From contig CABTZO010000001.1 in NCBI GenBank assembly GCA_902489335.1, forward strand, positions 1-61,803: a DNA stretch of 61,803 nucleotides. Direction: 5' to 3'. Under the pieces are notes generated by a model that saw only the letters and a list, made by a program, of their open reading frames with translations, had not been told where the DNA came from and made no database searches. The translations under genes and the position numbers were made by a program. How positions within the stretch are numbered: position 1 is the stretch's first letter; each line of letters starts with the position of its first letter. The stretch comes from an uncultured Oscillospiraceae bacterium. GTDB taxonomy: Bacteria; Bacillota; Clostridia; Oscillospirales; Acutalibacteraceae. Of this stretch, positions 50,724 through 61,413 are shown piece by piece.

Positions 50724-51985
50724 AAGATTTTCATCACCTGTTCAATAATATCACAAAACGCAAACTCCTGTTCTTGTTTTGTCTGCATATTTTTTATTTT
50801 AGCTCTGCCGTTTTTCAGTTCTTCTTCTCCGACAACAATAAGATTTTTTGCACCTATTTTATCGGCAAATTTAAGTTGAGCTTTCAAGGATCTGTTATTC
50901 AAGTCTATTTGAGTTTGAATGCCTTGATAACGCAAATCATTTGCTATTTCGATCACAAATGCTTTTGCCTCTTCTCCGACATAGGCAATAAATAAATCTG
51001 TTTTGTCATCGTCGGGAATTTTAAAGTTATGTTCTTTTAATAACAACAGAAATCTTTCCATTCCCATTGCAAATCCTAAGGCGGGGATTTTCTTGTCGCC
51101 GATTTCTTCGGACAATCCGTCATATCTTCCGCCACCCAAGACGGTGGATTTTGCACCTATATCTCCAGATACAAATTCAAATACAACACCGTTATAATAA
51201 TCAAGTCCTCTGACTATAGTAGGATCTACAACATAATCTATTTCCATATTTTCAAGATAAGACTTAAGTTTTGTCAAATCATCTTTACATTTATCGCAGA
51301 GATAATCTGTAATTTTCGGTGCATCTTTTGCAAGCTTTGCACAGCTTTCAACTTTACAATCCAAAAGTCGAAGCGGATTTTTTTCGAGTCTGTTTTTGCA
51401 ATCTTCACAGAGCTCATCAGTATGATCTTTAAAATAATCGACCAAAGCTTTTTTATATTGCGGTCTGCAATCCTTACAACCGATTGAATTGATTCGAAGC
51501 TCAATGTCTTCAATATCAAAATAATCGAAAATATTATTTGCCAATGAAATTATTTCAGCGTCCGCCGAGATATCTTCCGCTCCGAGACACTCTATTCCGA
51601 ATTGATGAAATTCTCTGAGTCTGCCGGCCTGCGGTCTCTCATATCTGTAACAGGCAATATTATAATAATATTTTGAGGGCAAGGTCTGATTGAAAATACC
51701 GTGTTCCAAAAAAGCTCGCATCACCCCTGCCGTTCCTTCAGGACGAAGAGTCAGACTTCTGTCGGATTTATCGTTGAATGTATACATTTCCTTTGTTACA
51801 ACATCACTGGTCTGACCTACCGACCTGGAAAAAAGCTCGGTGTGTTCAAATACGGGAAGAATGATTTCGTTGTATCCGAAATCCCTTGCTATACTTGATA
51901 TTATCGATTCTACAAATCGAAATTCGTAGGCTTCTTTAGAAAACAAGTCAGATGTTCCCTTTACAGCCTTTGTTAATAATTTCAT
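50720..51985 (-). CDS. hisS: Histidyl-tRNA synthetase
   Basis: 421 residues. Class II core with KGTSDLF, RPEGTAGVMRAF, ACYRYERPQAGRLREFHQFG (motif 2) and IVRGLDYYNGVVFE (histidine A). A Cys-rich insertion (CKDC, CEDC, CKVESC, CDKC around 180-230) resembles the insertion of some clostridial enzymes. Overlaps the zinc-ribbon gene and aspS by 4 bases each. Confidence 0.98.
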   Translation of the reverse strand: MKLLTKAVKGTSDLFSKEAYEFRFVESIISSIARDFGYNEIILPVFEHTELFSRSVGQTSDVVTKEMYTFNDKSDRSLTLRPEGTAGVMRAFLEHGIFNQTLPSKYYYNIACYRYERPQAGRLREFHQFGIECLGAEDISADAEIISLANNIFDYFDIEDIELRINSIGCKDCRPQYKKALVDYFKDHTDELCEDCKNRLEKNPLRLLDCKVESCAKLAKDAPKITDYLCDKCKDDLTKLKSYLENMEIDYVVDPTIVRGLDYYNGVVFEFVSGDIGAKSTVLGGGRYDGLSEEIGDKKIPALGFAMGMERFLLLLKEHNFKIPDDDKTDLFIAYVGEEAKAFVIEIANDLRYQGIQTQIDLNNRSLKAQLKFADKIGAKNLIVVGEEELKNGRAKIKNMQTKQEQEFAFCDIIEQVMKIL

Positions 51986-52320
51986 ATAATCTCCGTTATC
52001 AAATAAATAATTATTGTCACCGCAAGTATTATAGCAAAAAAGGAAGTTGTCGCAATTACTCTTTTCTTAAAGCGTGCTCTTTTTTTATTAAGCAAACAGT
52101 CCTCGCAAATTGTTTCGTTGTCCTTTGGCAAGAATTTTTCACCGCAAACTTCACAATCTTGATACTCTGAGGCTTGTCTGTAAAGTTCAGCCTTTTCCTC
52201 TTTTGCGCTTTTCATAAACTCGTTCCAGTCATCAGTATCTGACTTTTTGAGCATTATGTCTACTTGCGCTTGCATTAAATTTTTAAGATTTTCTAACTCG
52301 TCTTTATTATCTGTATTCAT
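51982..52320 (-). CDS. Zinc-ribbon small membrane protein
   Basis: 112 residues. A helical acidic N-terminal part is followed by a zinc ribbon CEVCGEKFLPKDNETICEDC (about 56-75), a basic stretch (KKRARFKKR) and one C-terminal membrane segment (about 90-110). Probably tail-anchored with the zinc ribbon in the cytoplasm. Overlaps M18 peptidase and hisS by 4 bases, so it is part of this tightly coupled operon. Function unknown. Confidence 0.65.
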   Translation of the reverse strand: MNTDNKDELENLKNLMQAQVDIMLKKSDTDDWNEFMKSAKEEKAELYRQASEYQDCEVCGEKFLPKDNETICEDCLLNKKRARFKKRVIATTSFFAIILAVTIIIYLITEII

Positions 52321-53714
52321 TTTTCGTCTTTGAAATATTCGTAAAATCCCTTATATGCCATATATACATCAAGTTTGGAAACAACTTCAAAGGGAGAATG
52401 CATAGACAATACCGGTACTCCGACATCTACTACATCAACATTTAAGTTTGCAATATATTTTGCAACTGTTCCGCCGCCGCCGATATCAACTTTACCGAGT
52501 TCTCCGGTTTGATAACAAACTTCATTCTTATCGAATATATTCATTACATATCCCATATATTCCGCACTTGCGTCCGAAGTTCCGCTCTTTCCGCCACCAC
52601 CGGTGTATTTAGTGATTACAATTCCTCTGTTGATATATGAAGAATTCTTCTTCTCCATAACATCGGGGAAAGTCGGATCAAAGGCGGAATTGACATCAGC
52701 TGAAAGGCAGGTAGATTTTGACAGAACCTCTCCGACAGAAAGTCCGTTTTCTCTTGCAATTTCTTCTATGAAATAATACATAAACAAAGATTTCATTCCT
52801 GTATTGCCGTCGCTTCCGATTTCCTCTTTATCGGCGAGAACGGTTATACAAGTGTATTCCGGATTATTCAAATCTAAAATAGCCTGCAATGCGGGATAAG
52901 CACAAACTCTGTCGTCGTGACCGTATCCGCCTATCATGCTGCGATCAAAACCAATATCTCTAACTTCAAACGCAGGAACAAGACACAACTCTGCCCTTAA
53001 AAAATCTTTTTCTGTTATATCATATTTTTCATTCAACAGTTTGAGAATGTTTAGTTTAACGAGTTCTGTTTCTTCTTCGTCGCAGTCAAGCGGGCGACTT
53101 CCTATAAGAATATTTAACTCCTCTCCTTTGATTCCTTCGGAAAGAGTTCTCTTCATCTGTTCTTTGCCTAAATGAGGAAGCAGATCCGTAATTACAAATT
53201 GCGGGTCGTTTTTATCTTCACCGATATTTACTTCAATCTCCGATAAATCTTCTCTTATTATTTTTCCGTGCAAAGAAAGCGGTATCGTCGTCCATTGATA
53301 TTTCTTAATTCCGCCATAATAATGTGTTTTGAATAAAGCAAGCTCCGTATCCTCATAAACGGGATTGGGTTTTAAGTCTATTCTCGGTGAATCAATATGT
53401 GCGGCGGAAATCTTAACACCATTTTCGAGTGAATTTTTTCCAAAAACACAAAGTAGAACCGACTTGTTTCTATTATTTACATAAACTTTATCTCCGGGAT
53501 GATAAGTTTTTGTCTTATCAAATTCTGTAAAACCTGCAAGTTTTGCTTTATATAAAGCTAAATCACAGACTTCTCTTTCAGTCTTTGCCTTTTGCAGAAA
53601 AGCTTTATATTCTTCACAAAAATCATCAGCCTTTTCTTGAACCTGTTCATTTGTAATTTTTGAAACATGTTTGCTTTCATAAAAAAGTTTTTCTTTTAAT
53701 TCTTTATTATTCAT
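52317..53714 (-). CDS. M18 family aminopeptidase
   Basis: 465 residues. Metal and catalytic segments of M18: AAHIDSPRIDLKP, YGHDDRVCAYPAL, LADKEEIGSDGNTGMKS and the C-terminal SMHSPFEV. Cytoplasmic metallopeptidase, aspartyl/leucyl-aminopeptidase-like. Overlaps the Sua5-CoaE gene by 8 bases. Confidence 0.93.
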   Translation of the reverse strand: MNNKELKEKLFYESKHVSKITNEQVQEKADDFCEEYKAFLQKAKTEREVCDLALYKAKLAGFTEFDKTKTYHPGDKVYVNNRNKSVLLCVFGKNSLENGVKISAAHIDSPRIDLKPNPVYEDTELALFKTHYYGGIKKYQWTTIPLSLHGKIIREDLSEIEVNIGEDKNDPQFVITDLLPHLGKEQMKRTLSEGIKGEELNILIGSRPLDCDEEETELVKLNILKLLNEKYDITEKDFLRAELCLVPAFEVRDIGFDRSMIGGYGHDDRVCAYPALQAILDLNNPEYTCITVLADKEEIGSDGNTGMKSLFMYYFIEEIARENGLSVGEVLSKSTCLSADVNSAFDPTFPDVMEKKNSSYINRGIVITKYTGGGGKSGTSDASAEYMGYVMNIFDKNEVCYQTGELGKVDIGGGGTVAKYIANLNVDVVDVGVPVLSMHSPFEVVSKLDVYMAYKGFYEYFKDEK

Positions 53715-55317
53715 TTAATCCTCCTATTTTATCTATTATATTCAATGTTTCTTTTTTCAAATTATAAACATCTTTGTCGTTATGCAAAACAAAGTCACTT
53801 TTTTTAATATATTCGTTTTCGCAAAATTGAATTTTCGCTCTTTCTTCTGCCTGTTTTTGAGTTATATTATCTCGTTTCATTATTCTTTCAAGTCTTCGCT
53901 GCTCGTTAGCGGTAACGCATACAGTATAGTTGCAAGTCTTATCAGCTTTGCTTTCAAAAAGAGCGGCTGCGTCAATTAAAAATTTATGATAACCGAAAGT
54001 CGATTTTTTTTGAATAAGGCGGTTTATTTCTTCTGTTATTCGAGGGAACATGATTTTATTGAGTTTATCTTTATTTTCTTTTGACGAAAAAGCAAGGTCT
54101 GCAAGTTTTTGTCTGTTGGATTTTGAGTTTTCACTCATATCCACACCAAAAGTATCATCTATTTTTGCTTGTATATACTTCTCTTCCATTACTTTTCTTG
54201 CAATTTTATCGGCATCAATTACATAAAAGCCATCTTGTTTAAAAATTTCAGACACTGTTGTCTTACCTGACCCTGTAGGTCCTGTCAAACCGATTATCAA
54301 GTTTTCCTGTTTAATAACTTTAAATGCGGCAGCTCTTAAAAGTCTGTTATACACGGCAAGCCCTTTGCCGAATTTTTCGCCAATGCGAAAATATATTTCT
54401 TCGAAACCTTTTTCGTCGGCGTATCTTAAAACAGAAAATAATCTGTGTGCTTTTTCTTCGTTGTTTGCATATTCACCATATTCAATAAAATCGTTCTTAA
54501 GGTATTCTCCTTCTCCCTTAAAGCATACGGCTAAAGCATTTTGCTTTTTACTCATTAAATTTCTAAAAAAATCAAAATCAGAATCGACCAAATAGACATC
54601 TGCTTTTGGACTATAATGTTTGTATTTGACGCCCGGAGATAAGATCTTTGAATCTTTTGTCGGCGGGTTAAAAACCAGAGAGTCAACGATCACTTCTTTA
54701 TTTGTAACCGATTCAATCTCTTCTTTTGAAATTATCCCCGGCCTTAAAATTTTAATGCAATTTTCCCCTACCGATATAACGGTTGATTCAACACCGACCT
54801 CACATTCACCGTCATCAACGACGGCGGCAATTTTCCCGTTTAAGTCCTCGATCACCGTTTTTGCGTCTGTCGGACTCGGTCTTCCCGAAATATTTGCAGA
54901 GGGGGCGGCAAGAGGTTTACCTGATTTTTCAATTATCTTTAATGTTGTGCTGTTATTAGGCATACGAATACCCACAGAATCAAGTCCCGCACTGACATTG
55001 TCCGCAACTGTTTTATTTGACTTGAAAATTATTGTAAGTGGGCCGGGCCAGAATGCTTCTATCAACTTTTTTTCTGTATCATCTGTTTTTACAACAAGTT
55101 TTTTTAATTGCTCAAAGTTTGAAACGTGGACGATGAGGGGATTATCTTGAGGTCTGCCCTTTGCTTTGAAAATCTTTTCAACCGCATTTTTGTTGGTTGC
55201 ATCAGCAGCAAGGCCATAAACGGTTTCCGTTGGTATTGCAACAACTTCTCCGTCAGCCAACAGCTTTGCGGCTTTTTTTATATCTTCTTCATTTTTTGAA
55301 AGCAAAAGTGTTTCCAT
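53707..55317 (-). CDS. Fusion: threonylcarbamoyl-AMP synthase (Sua5/TsaC) + dephospho-CoA kinase (CoaE)
   Basis: 536 residues in one open frame. Residues 1-340 are a Sua5-type protein: YrdC core with IPTETVYGLAADATN, KAKGRPQDNPLIVHV, FWPGPLTII and AAPSANISGRPSPT, plus the C-terminal Sua5 domain (SPGVKYKHYSPKADVYL). Residues about 341-536 are a complete CoaE: P-loop GLTGPTGSGKTTVSEIF, VIDADKIARKV and the lid region RRLERIMKRD. The first makes the precursor of tRNA t6A37, the second the last step of CoA synthesis. No frameshift or stop separates them. Overlaps prfA by 1 base and the M18 gene by 8. Confidence 0.92.
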   Translation of the reverse strand: METLLLSKNEEDIKKAAKLLADGEVVAIPTETVYGLAADATNKNAVEKIFKAKGRPQDNPLIVHVSNFEQLKKLVVKTDDTEKKLIEAFWPGPLTIIFKSNKTVADNVSAGLDSVGIRMPNNSTTLKIIEKSGKPLAAPSANISGRPSPTDAKTVIEDLNGKIAAVVDDGECEVGVESTVISVGENCIKILRPGIISKEEIESVTNKEVIVDSLVFNPPTKDSKILSPGVKYKHYSPKADVYLVDSDFDFFRNLMSKKQNALAVCFKGEGEYLKNDFIEYGEYANNEEKAHRLFSVLRYADEKGFEEIYFRIGEKFGKGLAVYNRLLRAAAFKVIKQENLIIGLTGPTGSGKTTVSEIFKQDGFYVIDADKIARKVMEEKYIQAKIDDTFGVDMSENSKSNRQKLADLAFSSKENKDKLNKIMFPRITEEINRLIQKKSTFGYHKFLIDAAALFESKADKTCNYTVCVTANEQRRLERIMKRDNITQKQAEERAKIQFCENEYIKKSDFVLHNDKDVYNLKKETLNIIDKIGGLNE

Positions 55318-56393
55318 TAAAGTTTTTCTGCCTCTGTCTGAATTTTTTTTGCAGTGTCAGCCATAGATAAAGCGTCGATAAGTTCGTCCAAATCTCCGTT
55401 TAATATTTCTTCAATCTTGTATAAAGTTAAGTTTATTCTGTGGTCACTGACTCTGCCTTGTGGAAAATTATATGTCCTGATTCTCTCCGAACGATCCCCT
55501 GTTCCGACTTGCGAACGCCTTTCACTTGCAATTTCTGCAGCCTGTTTTGCAAGTTCGGCTTCATACAGACGCGAACGCAAAATTTTAAGTGCTCTGTCCT
55601 TATTTTTGTGCTGAGATCTTTCATCTTGACACTCAACTACGGTTCCGGTCGGAATGTGAGTTATTCTAATTGCGGAGTCTGTTTTATTAACATGCTGTCC
55701 GCCCGCTCCGCTTGCTCTGTATGTATCAATTTGCAAATCGTCCATATTTATATGAAAATCAATCTCTTCCGCTTCCGGCAAAACTGCTACCGTAACCGTG
55801 GAAGTGTGAATTCTGCCGCCGGACTCCGTTTCCGGTACTCGTTGAACCCTATGAACTCCACTCTCAAACTTAAATCGGGAATACGCTCCGTTTCCCGAAA
55901 CTTCCATTGTGAGCTCTTTTATACCCCCGAGACCGGTTTCATTTGAGTTTAGGACTTCTGTTTTATAACCGAGATTGTCGGAATACATTGAATACATTCT
56001 ATAAAGAGAGGCTGCAAATAAAGCGGCTTCTTCTCCGCCGGCTCCGGCTCTGATTTCGATAATAACATTTTTTTCGTCGTTCGGATCCGTGGGCAATAAT
56101 AAAATTTCAATTTTTTCTTTTAATGATTCTGCCTGTTCTTTGCTTTCTGTAAGTTGTAAGTCTGCCAAGTCTTTTAGTTCTTTGTCTTTAGATTCATTTA
56201 AAATTTTCTCCGCTTCTTTTATGCGATCAAGTTCGGTCAAATATTTTCTAAAATTCTCAACCAAAGGCTGAAGCTTTTTTTCCTCTTTAAGCAAGGCCGT
56301 ATATCTCGGAATATCGGCAATGATTTCAGGATCACAAATTTGTTTTTGAATTTCAATATAGGTTTTTTCAATTTCTTCAAGTTTATCAAGCAT
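55317..56393 (-). CDS. prfA: Peptide chain release factor 1
   Basis: 358 residues. The GGQ motif is in [18 protein letters not shown] (about 228-245); [13 protein letters not shown] and [15 protein letters not shown] are further class I RF segments. PrfA rather than PrfB because it lacks the programmed frameshift and its context (prfA-sua5) is the usual one. No strong RBS (AAGGA is about 16 bases upstream). First gene of the six-gene overlapping operon. Confidence 0.97.
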   Translation of the reverse strand: MLDKLEEIEKTYIEIQKQICDPEIIADIPRYTALLKEEKKLQPLVENFRKYLTELDRIKEAEKILNESKDKELKDLADLQLTESKEQAESLKEKIEILLLPTDPNDEKNVIIEIRAGAGGEEAALFAASLYRMYSMYSDNLGYKTEVLNSNETGLGGIKELTMEVSGNGAYSRFKFESGVHRVQRVPETESGGRIHTSTVTVAVLPEAEEIDFHINMDDLQIDTYRASGAGGQHVNKTDSAIRITHIPTGTVVECQDERSQHKNKDRALKILRSRLYEAELAKQAAEIASERRSQVGTGDRSERIRTYNFPQGRVSDHRINLTLYKIEEILNGDLDELIDALSMADTAKKIQTEAEKL

Positions 56394-56581
56394 TGTTAAT
56401 CTTTTCTTTTCCTTTTTATTATTAAAAAATTATAACATAAAGATTATAACTTTTCATCATTATAGCTTTGAGGATTAAATGACAGAATAAAATACAAACA
56501 ATATTTATAAATATATTTATTTTCTTTAAAATTTGATTTATCTTAATCTTATATGCTTGTTCAAAATGTTACACTCATTTC

Positions 56582-56610
56582 TTGTAAACTTAATATACTT
56601 TTGTTATAAT
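56582..56610 (+). promoter_or_regulatory. Promoter of nadABC
   Basis: TTGTAA (56582-56587), 17 bases, TATAAT (56605-56610), about 30 bases before nadA; RBS AGGGGG 9 bases before ATG. TGTTACA and TTGTAAAC upstream could be operator half-sites but match no NAD regulator motif I can name firmly. The remaining 56394-56580 is AT-rich without a gene. Confidence 0.75.
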
Positions 56611-56638
56611 TTCATACAAATTTAGGGGGAATTGTCCT

Positions 56639-57562
56639 ATGAATCTTAACGATATACAAAAAGAAATAATAAAATTAAAAAAAGAAACGGACACAGTAAT
56701 TTTAGCTCACACATACCAAAATCCCGAAATAATAAATATTGCCGACTATGTTGGGGACAGTTTTGCGCTTGCAAAAGACGCAACAAAAATCACGGCAAAG
56801 AGAGTAATTATGTGCGGTGTTAGATTTATGGGTGAAACCGTAAAGATTTTATCTCCTGATAAAACCGTTATAATGCCTACCGCTGATGCTCTTTGTCCTA
56901 TGGCAGAAATGATAAATCCCGAAGAAATAAAGAAATTCAAAAAAGAAAACCCGGATTACAGCGTAGTTTGCTATATAAACACAACTGCCGAAACAAAGGC
57001 TGTCTGTGATGTTTGCGTTACTTCGTCAAGTGCGATCAGAATTATCAAAGCTATGAACAAAGACAAGATTTTATTTGTGCCTGATAAAAATTTGGGCGGA
57101 TTTATTCAAAAATCTTTTCCCGAAAAAGAGATTGTCCTGATGAATGGATATTGTCCCGTTCATAACAGTCTCAGTGCTTCAGATGTTATTAAGGCAAAAA
57201 AAGAACATCCAAAAGCTTTGTTTACCGTTCATCCCGAAGCTCCCGATGAAGTTGTTAAACTTGCCGATCATGTCGGCTCTACCAGTGCTATAATAGACTT
57301 CATTAAAAATAATCCCGATAAACAAATAATTATAGGCACGGAAATGGGAGTATACGAAAACCTAAAACAAACAGATAAGAATCCAAATCGTCTTATTCAA
57401 CTTCGTCCGGATCTTATGCTTTGTGATGATATGAAAAAAATCACATTAGAAAATATTTTGTCGATATTCAAAGATGATTCCGGATTTGAAATAAGCTTAA
57501 ATGAAGAGCTCAGAAAAAGAGCTCTTGTCTGCATAGAAAATATGTTATCATACGGAAATTAA
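56639..57562 (+). CDS. nadA: Quinolinate synthase
   Basis: 307 residues. Three-domain NadA with AHTYQNPEI, the likely [4Fe-4S] cysteines in IMCGVRFMGE, CDVCVTS and near CDDMKKI, and HPEAPDEVVKLADHVGSTSA. Condenses iminoaspartate with dihydroxyacetone phosphate; oxygen-sensitive cluster fits an anaerobe. Starts the NAD operon. Confidence 0.97.
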   Translation: MNLNDIQKEIIKLKKETDTVILAHTYQNPEIINIADYVGDSFALAKDATKITAKRVIMCGVRFMGETVKILSPDKTVIMPTADALCPMAEMINPEEIKKFKKENPDYSVVCYINTTAETKAVCDVCVTSSSAIRIIKAMNKDKILFVPDKNLGGFIQKSFPEKEIVLMNGYCPVHNSLSASDVIKAKKEHPKALFTVHPEAPDEVVKLADHVGSTSAIIDFIKNNPDKQIIIGTEMGVYENLKQTDKNPNRLIQLRPDLMLCDDMKKITLENILSIFKDDSGFEISLNEELRKRALVCIENMLSYGN

Positions 57563-57581
57563 ACAAAGGACCGAATTTTTT

Positions 57582-59042
57582 ATGAATAATAATCTTCATG
57601 ATATTATTATCGTAGGCAGTGGCGCTGCAGGTTTGTTCGCCGCACTTAATTTTAACGAAAATCAAAAAGTTTTGATTTTGACAAAAGACAAAAAGGATAT
57701 ATCTAACAGTTCTTTAGCACAGGGTGGAATAGCCTGTGTTTTGTCTTTTGAAAATGACAGCTACGAACTGCATATTGAAGATACAATGATAGCAGGTCGC
57801 AGAGAAAACAATTTAGAAGCGGTTACCACTCTGGTTCATGAGGGTCCGGATCAAGTTCGTAAACTCATGTCTCTCGGATTTAATTACGATAAAAATCCCG
57901 ACGGAACTCCAAAAAAGACTCTTGAGGGAGGACATTCCAGACACAGAATCATTCACTGCAAAGATTATACAGGTAAAGAGGTTGTCAGAACCTTGCTTGA
58001 AGCTGTATCAAAAAGAAAAAATATAACAATAAAAGAAAATACCGCTGTTGTAGATATGACTAAACTTCCCGGTGGATTTGCATTAGATACGGTTGACGAA
58101 AACAATAATCATCAAACTCTTTTCGCTCGGTATTGTCTACTCGCAACCGGCGGTCTGGGCAGATCATACAAATACACAACCAATCCTGTTGTAGCCACAG
58201 GAGACGGAATCCGTTTAGCTCATGATCTCGGTGCCATAATAAAGCACTTAAGTTATGTTCAATTTCATCCGACTGCATTTAACGACAAAAAGAGTAACGA
58301 ACAATTTTTAATTTCCGAAGCAGTCAGAGGCGAGGGTGCATATCTTCTGAATTATAAACACGAAAGATTTATGGATAAATACGACGATCGCCTTGAGCTT
58401 GCGCCTCGTGATGTTGTTTCCAAATCCATAGTATTGGAAAGCAGAAGAACGGGCAGCAACGATTTCTTTCTTGATATTCGATACAAGGGAAAAGAGTTTT
58501 TAGATAAAAGATTCCCCGGCATCACCGATGGTTGCGCTGAATACGGTGTTGATATCGCAAAAGATCTTATCCCTATTTTCCCTTGCCAACACTATCTCAT
58601 GGGTGGAATAGATGTTGATTTGGACGGTCAAACAACAATGAACCGACTATTTGCAGCCGGTGAATGTTCACATACGGGAGTCCATGGAAAAAATCGACTT
58701 GCAAGCAATTCACTCTTAGAAGCGCTTGTCTTCGGAGCGAGAGCCGCAAAAAAAATAACCTCGCTTTTAGCCGAAGATAAATCTGAATTTATAATTCCTG
58801 AAACTAAGAAGACTTTAAGCGGAGCGCCCGTCGAAAAAGGCATAAGAACCGAAATTCAAAATATTCTTCAAAAATCCTGTTTTGTAATTCCCGATGAAGC
58901 GCAAATAAGAAAAAATTTACCCCGGGTTGAAGAAATTACAAAGCGACTTAAACTGCAAAGTTATGCTCGCACAAAAGAACACAGCGAGGCTCTAAGCATT
59001 TCAACTATGGCAAGTTTGATCTTGAATGATATTGATGTTTAA
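57582..59042 (+). CDS. nadB: L-aspartate oxidase
   Basis: 486 residues, somewhat shorter than the usual 510-540 because the C-terminal helical domain is reduced. FAD Rossmann IIVGSGAAGLFAAL, NSSLAQGGIACVL, GGHSRHRIIH and HGKNRLASNSLLEALVFG. Oxidises aspartate to iminoaspartate (anaerobically with fumarate). 19 bases after nadA. Confidence 0.96.
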   Translation: MNNNLHDIIIVGSGAAGLFAALNFNENQKVLILTKDKKDISNSSLAQGGIACVLSFENDSYELHIEDTMIAGRRENNLEAVTTLVHEGPDQVRKLMSLGFNYDKNPDGTPKKTLEGGHSRHRIIHCKDYTGKEVVRTLLEAVSKRKNITIKENTAVVDMTKLPGGFALDTVDENNNHQTLFARYCLLATGGLGRSYKYTTNPVVATGDGIRLAHDLGAIIKHLSYVQFHPTAFNDKKSNEQFLISEAVRGEGAYLLNYKHERFMDKYDDRLELAPRDVVSKSIVLESRRTGSNDFFLDIRYKGKEFLDKRFPGITDGCAEYGVDIAKDLIPIFPCQHYLMGGIDVDLDGQTTMNRLFAAGECSHTGVHGKNRLASNSLLEALVFGARAAKKITSLLAEDKSEFIIPETKKTLSGAPVEKGIRTEIQNILQKSCFVIPDEAQIRKNLPRVEEITKRLKLQSYARTKEHSEALSISTMASLILNDIDV

Positions 59043-59053
59043 GGAGAAAATCA

Positions 59054-59890
59054 ATGCTTAATCCAATAAATATTGACAATTTAATAAAAGCCGCTCTTGT
59101 TGAAGACAATAATTATTATGATGTTGCATCAGCAACTCTTTTGAACAAAGACCAAGAGAGCAAGGCTTATTTTGAAGCTAAGGCTGACGGTATTTTGTCG
59201 GGAATAGATATTGCTTTGAGAGTGTTTGAGATTTTAGACCCTTCTTTTACATATAAAACAAAGTTCCAAGACAGAGATAAAATAAAAAAAGGCGATATTA
59301 TCGCAGAGTTTAAGGGTAATACAATTTTACTTCTTCAAGGAGAACGGGTTGCTTTGAATATTCTTTGCCATATGTCCGGCGTTGCAACAGCCACCAACAA
59401 ACTGGTCGAACTTTGCAAAGGCAAAGATGTCTCTGTTGCAGACACCAGAAAAACTCTTCCCGGTCTTAGGAGTCTTGAAAAATATGCCGTTGTATGCGGT
59501 GGCGGAAAAAATCACAGATATAATCTTTCAGATTGTGCAATGCTTAAAGATAATCATATAGACGCCGCCGGAGGAATTAAAAAAGCAGTATCAAAAGTTA
59601 GAGAACAACTTGGTCACACGATTAAAATAGAAGTTGAAACCCGCAATTTAGATGAAGTTCAAGAAGCGATTGACGCAAAAGCAGATATAATAATGCTTGA
59701 CAATATGACTTTAGATCAAATGGCGCAAGCTGTGCAATTAATAAATAAAAGTGCAATTGTTGAAGCTTCAGGCAATGTAACAGAAGAAACGATTGTTGAT
59801 ATTGCAAAAACCGGCGTCGATTTAATTTCTTCCGGTGCAATTACACATTCGGTTAAAGCCTTTGATATTTCAATGAAATTCGAAAAATAA
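59054..59890 (+). CDS. nadC: Quinolinate phosphoribosyltransferase (decarboxylating)
   Basis: 278 residues with ERVALNILCHMSGVAT, DTRKTLPGLRSLEKYAV, GGKNHRYNLSDCAMLKDNH and VEASGNVTEET. Converts quinolinate to nicotinate mononucleotide, completing de novo NAD synthesis from aspartate. AAGGAG 7 bases before ATG; ends at a bidirectional terminator. Confidence 0.97.
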   Translation: MLNPINIDNLIKAALVEDNNYYDVASATLLNKDQESKAYFEAKADGILSGIDIALRVFEILDPSFTYKTKFQDRDKIKKGDIIAEFKGNTILLLQGERVALNILCHMSGVATATNKLVELCKGKDVSVADTRKTLPGLRSLEKYAVVCGGGKNHRYNLSDCAMLKDNHIDAAGGIKKAVSKVREQLGHTIKIEVETRNLDEVQEAIDAKADIIMLDNMTLDQMAQAVQLINKSAIVEASGNVTEETIVDIAKTGVDLISSGAITHSVKAFDISMKFEK

Positions 59891-59900
59891 AATAATAATA

Positions 59901-59934
59901 AAACCGATAAGATAAAATCTTATCGGTTTTTCTT
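59901..59934. terminator. Bidirectional terminator between nadC and guaB
   Basis: AAACCGATAAGAT-AAA-ATCTTATCGGTTT (59901-59929), 13-bp perfect stem, followed by TTC TTTT on the plus strand and by TATTATTATTTT on the minus strand. Confidence 0.85.
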
Positions 59935-61398
<1,464 letters not shown>

Positions 61399-61413
61399 TT
61401 ATATATTATAAAT

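Noticed and set aside
56560..56600. NAD-repressor (NiaR/NrtR) operator before nadA
   Set aside because: TGTTACA and TTGTAAAC are suggestive, but they do not form a consensus palindrome I can support.
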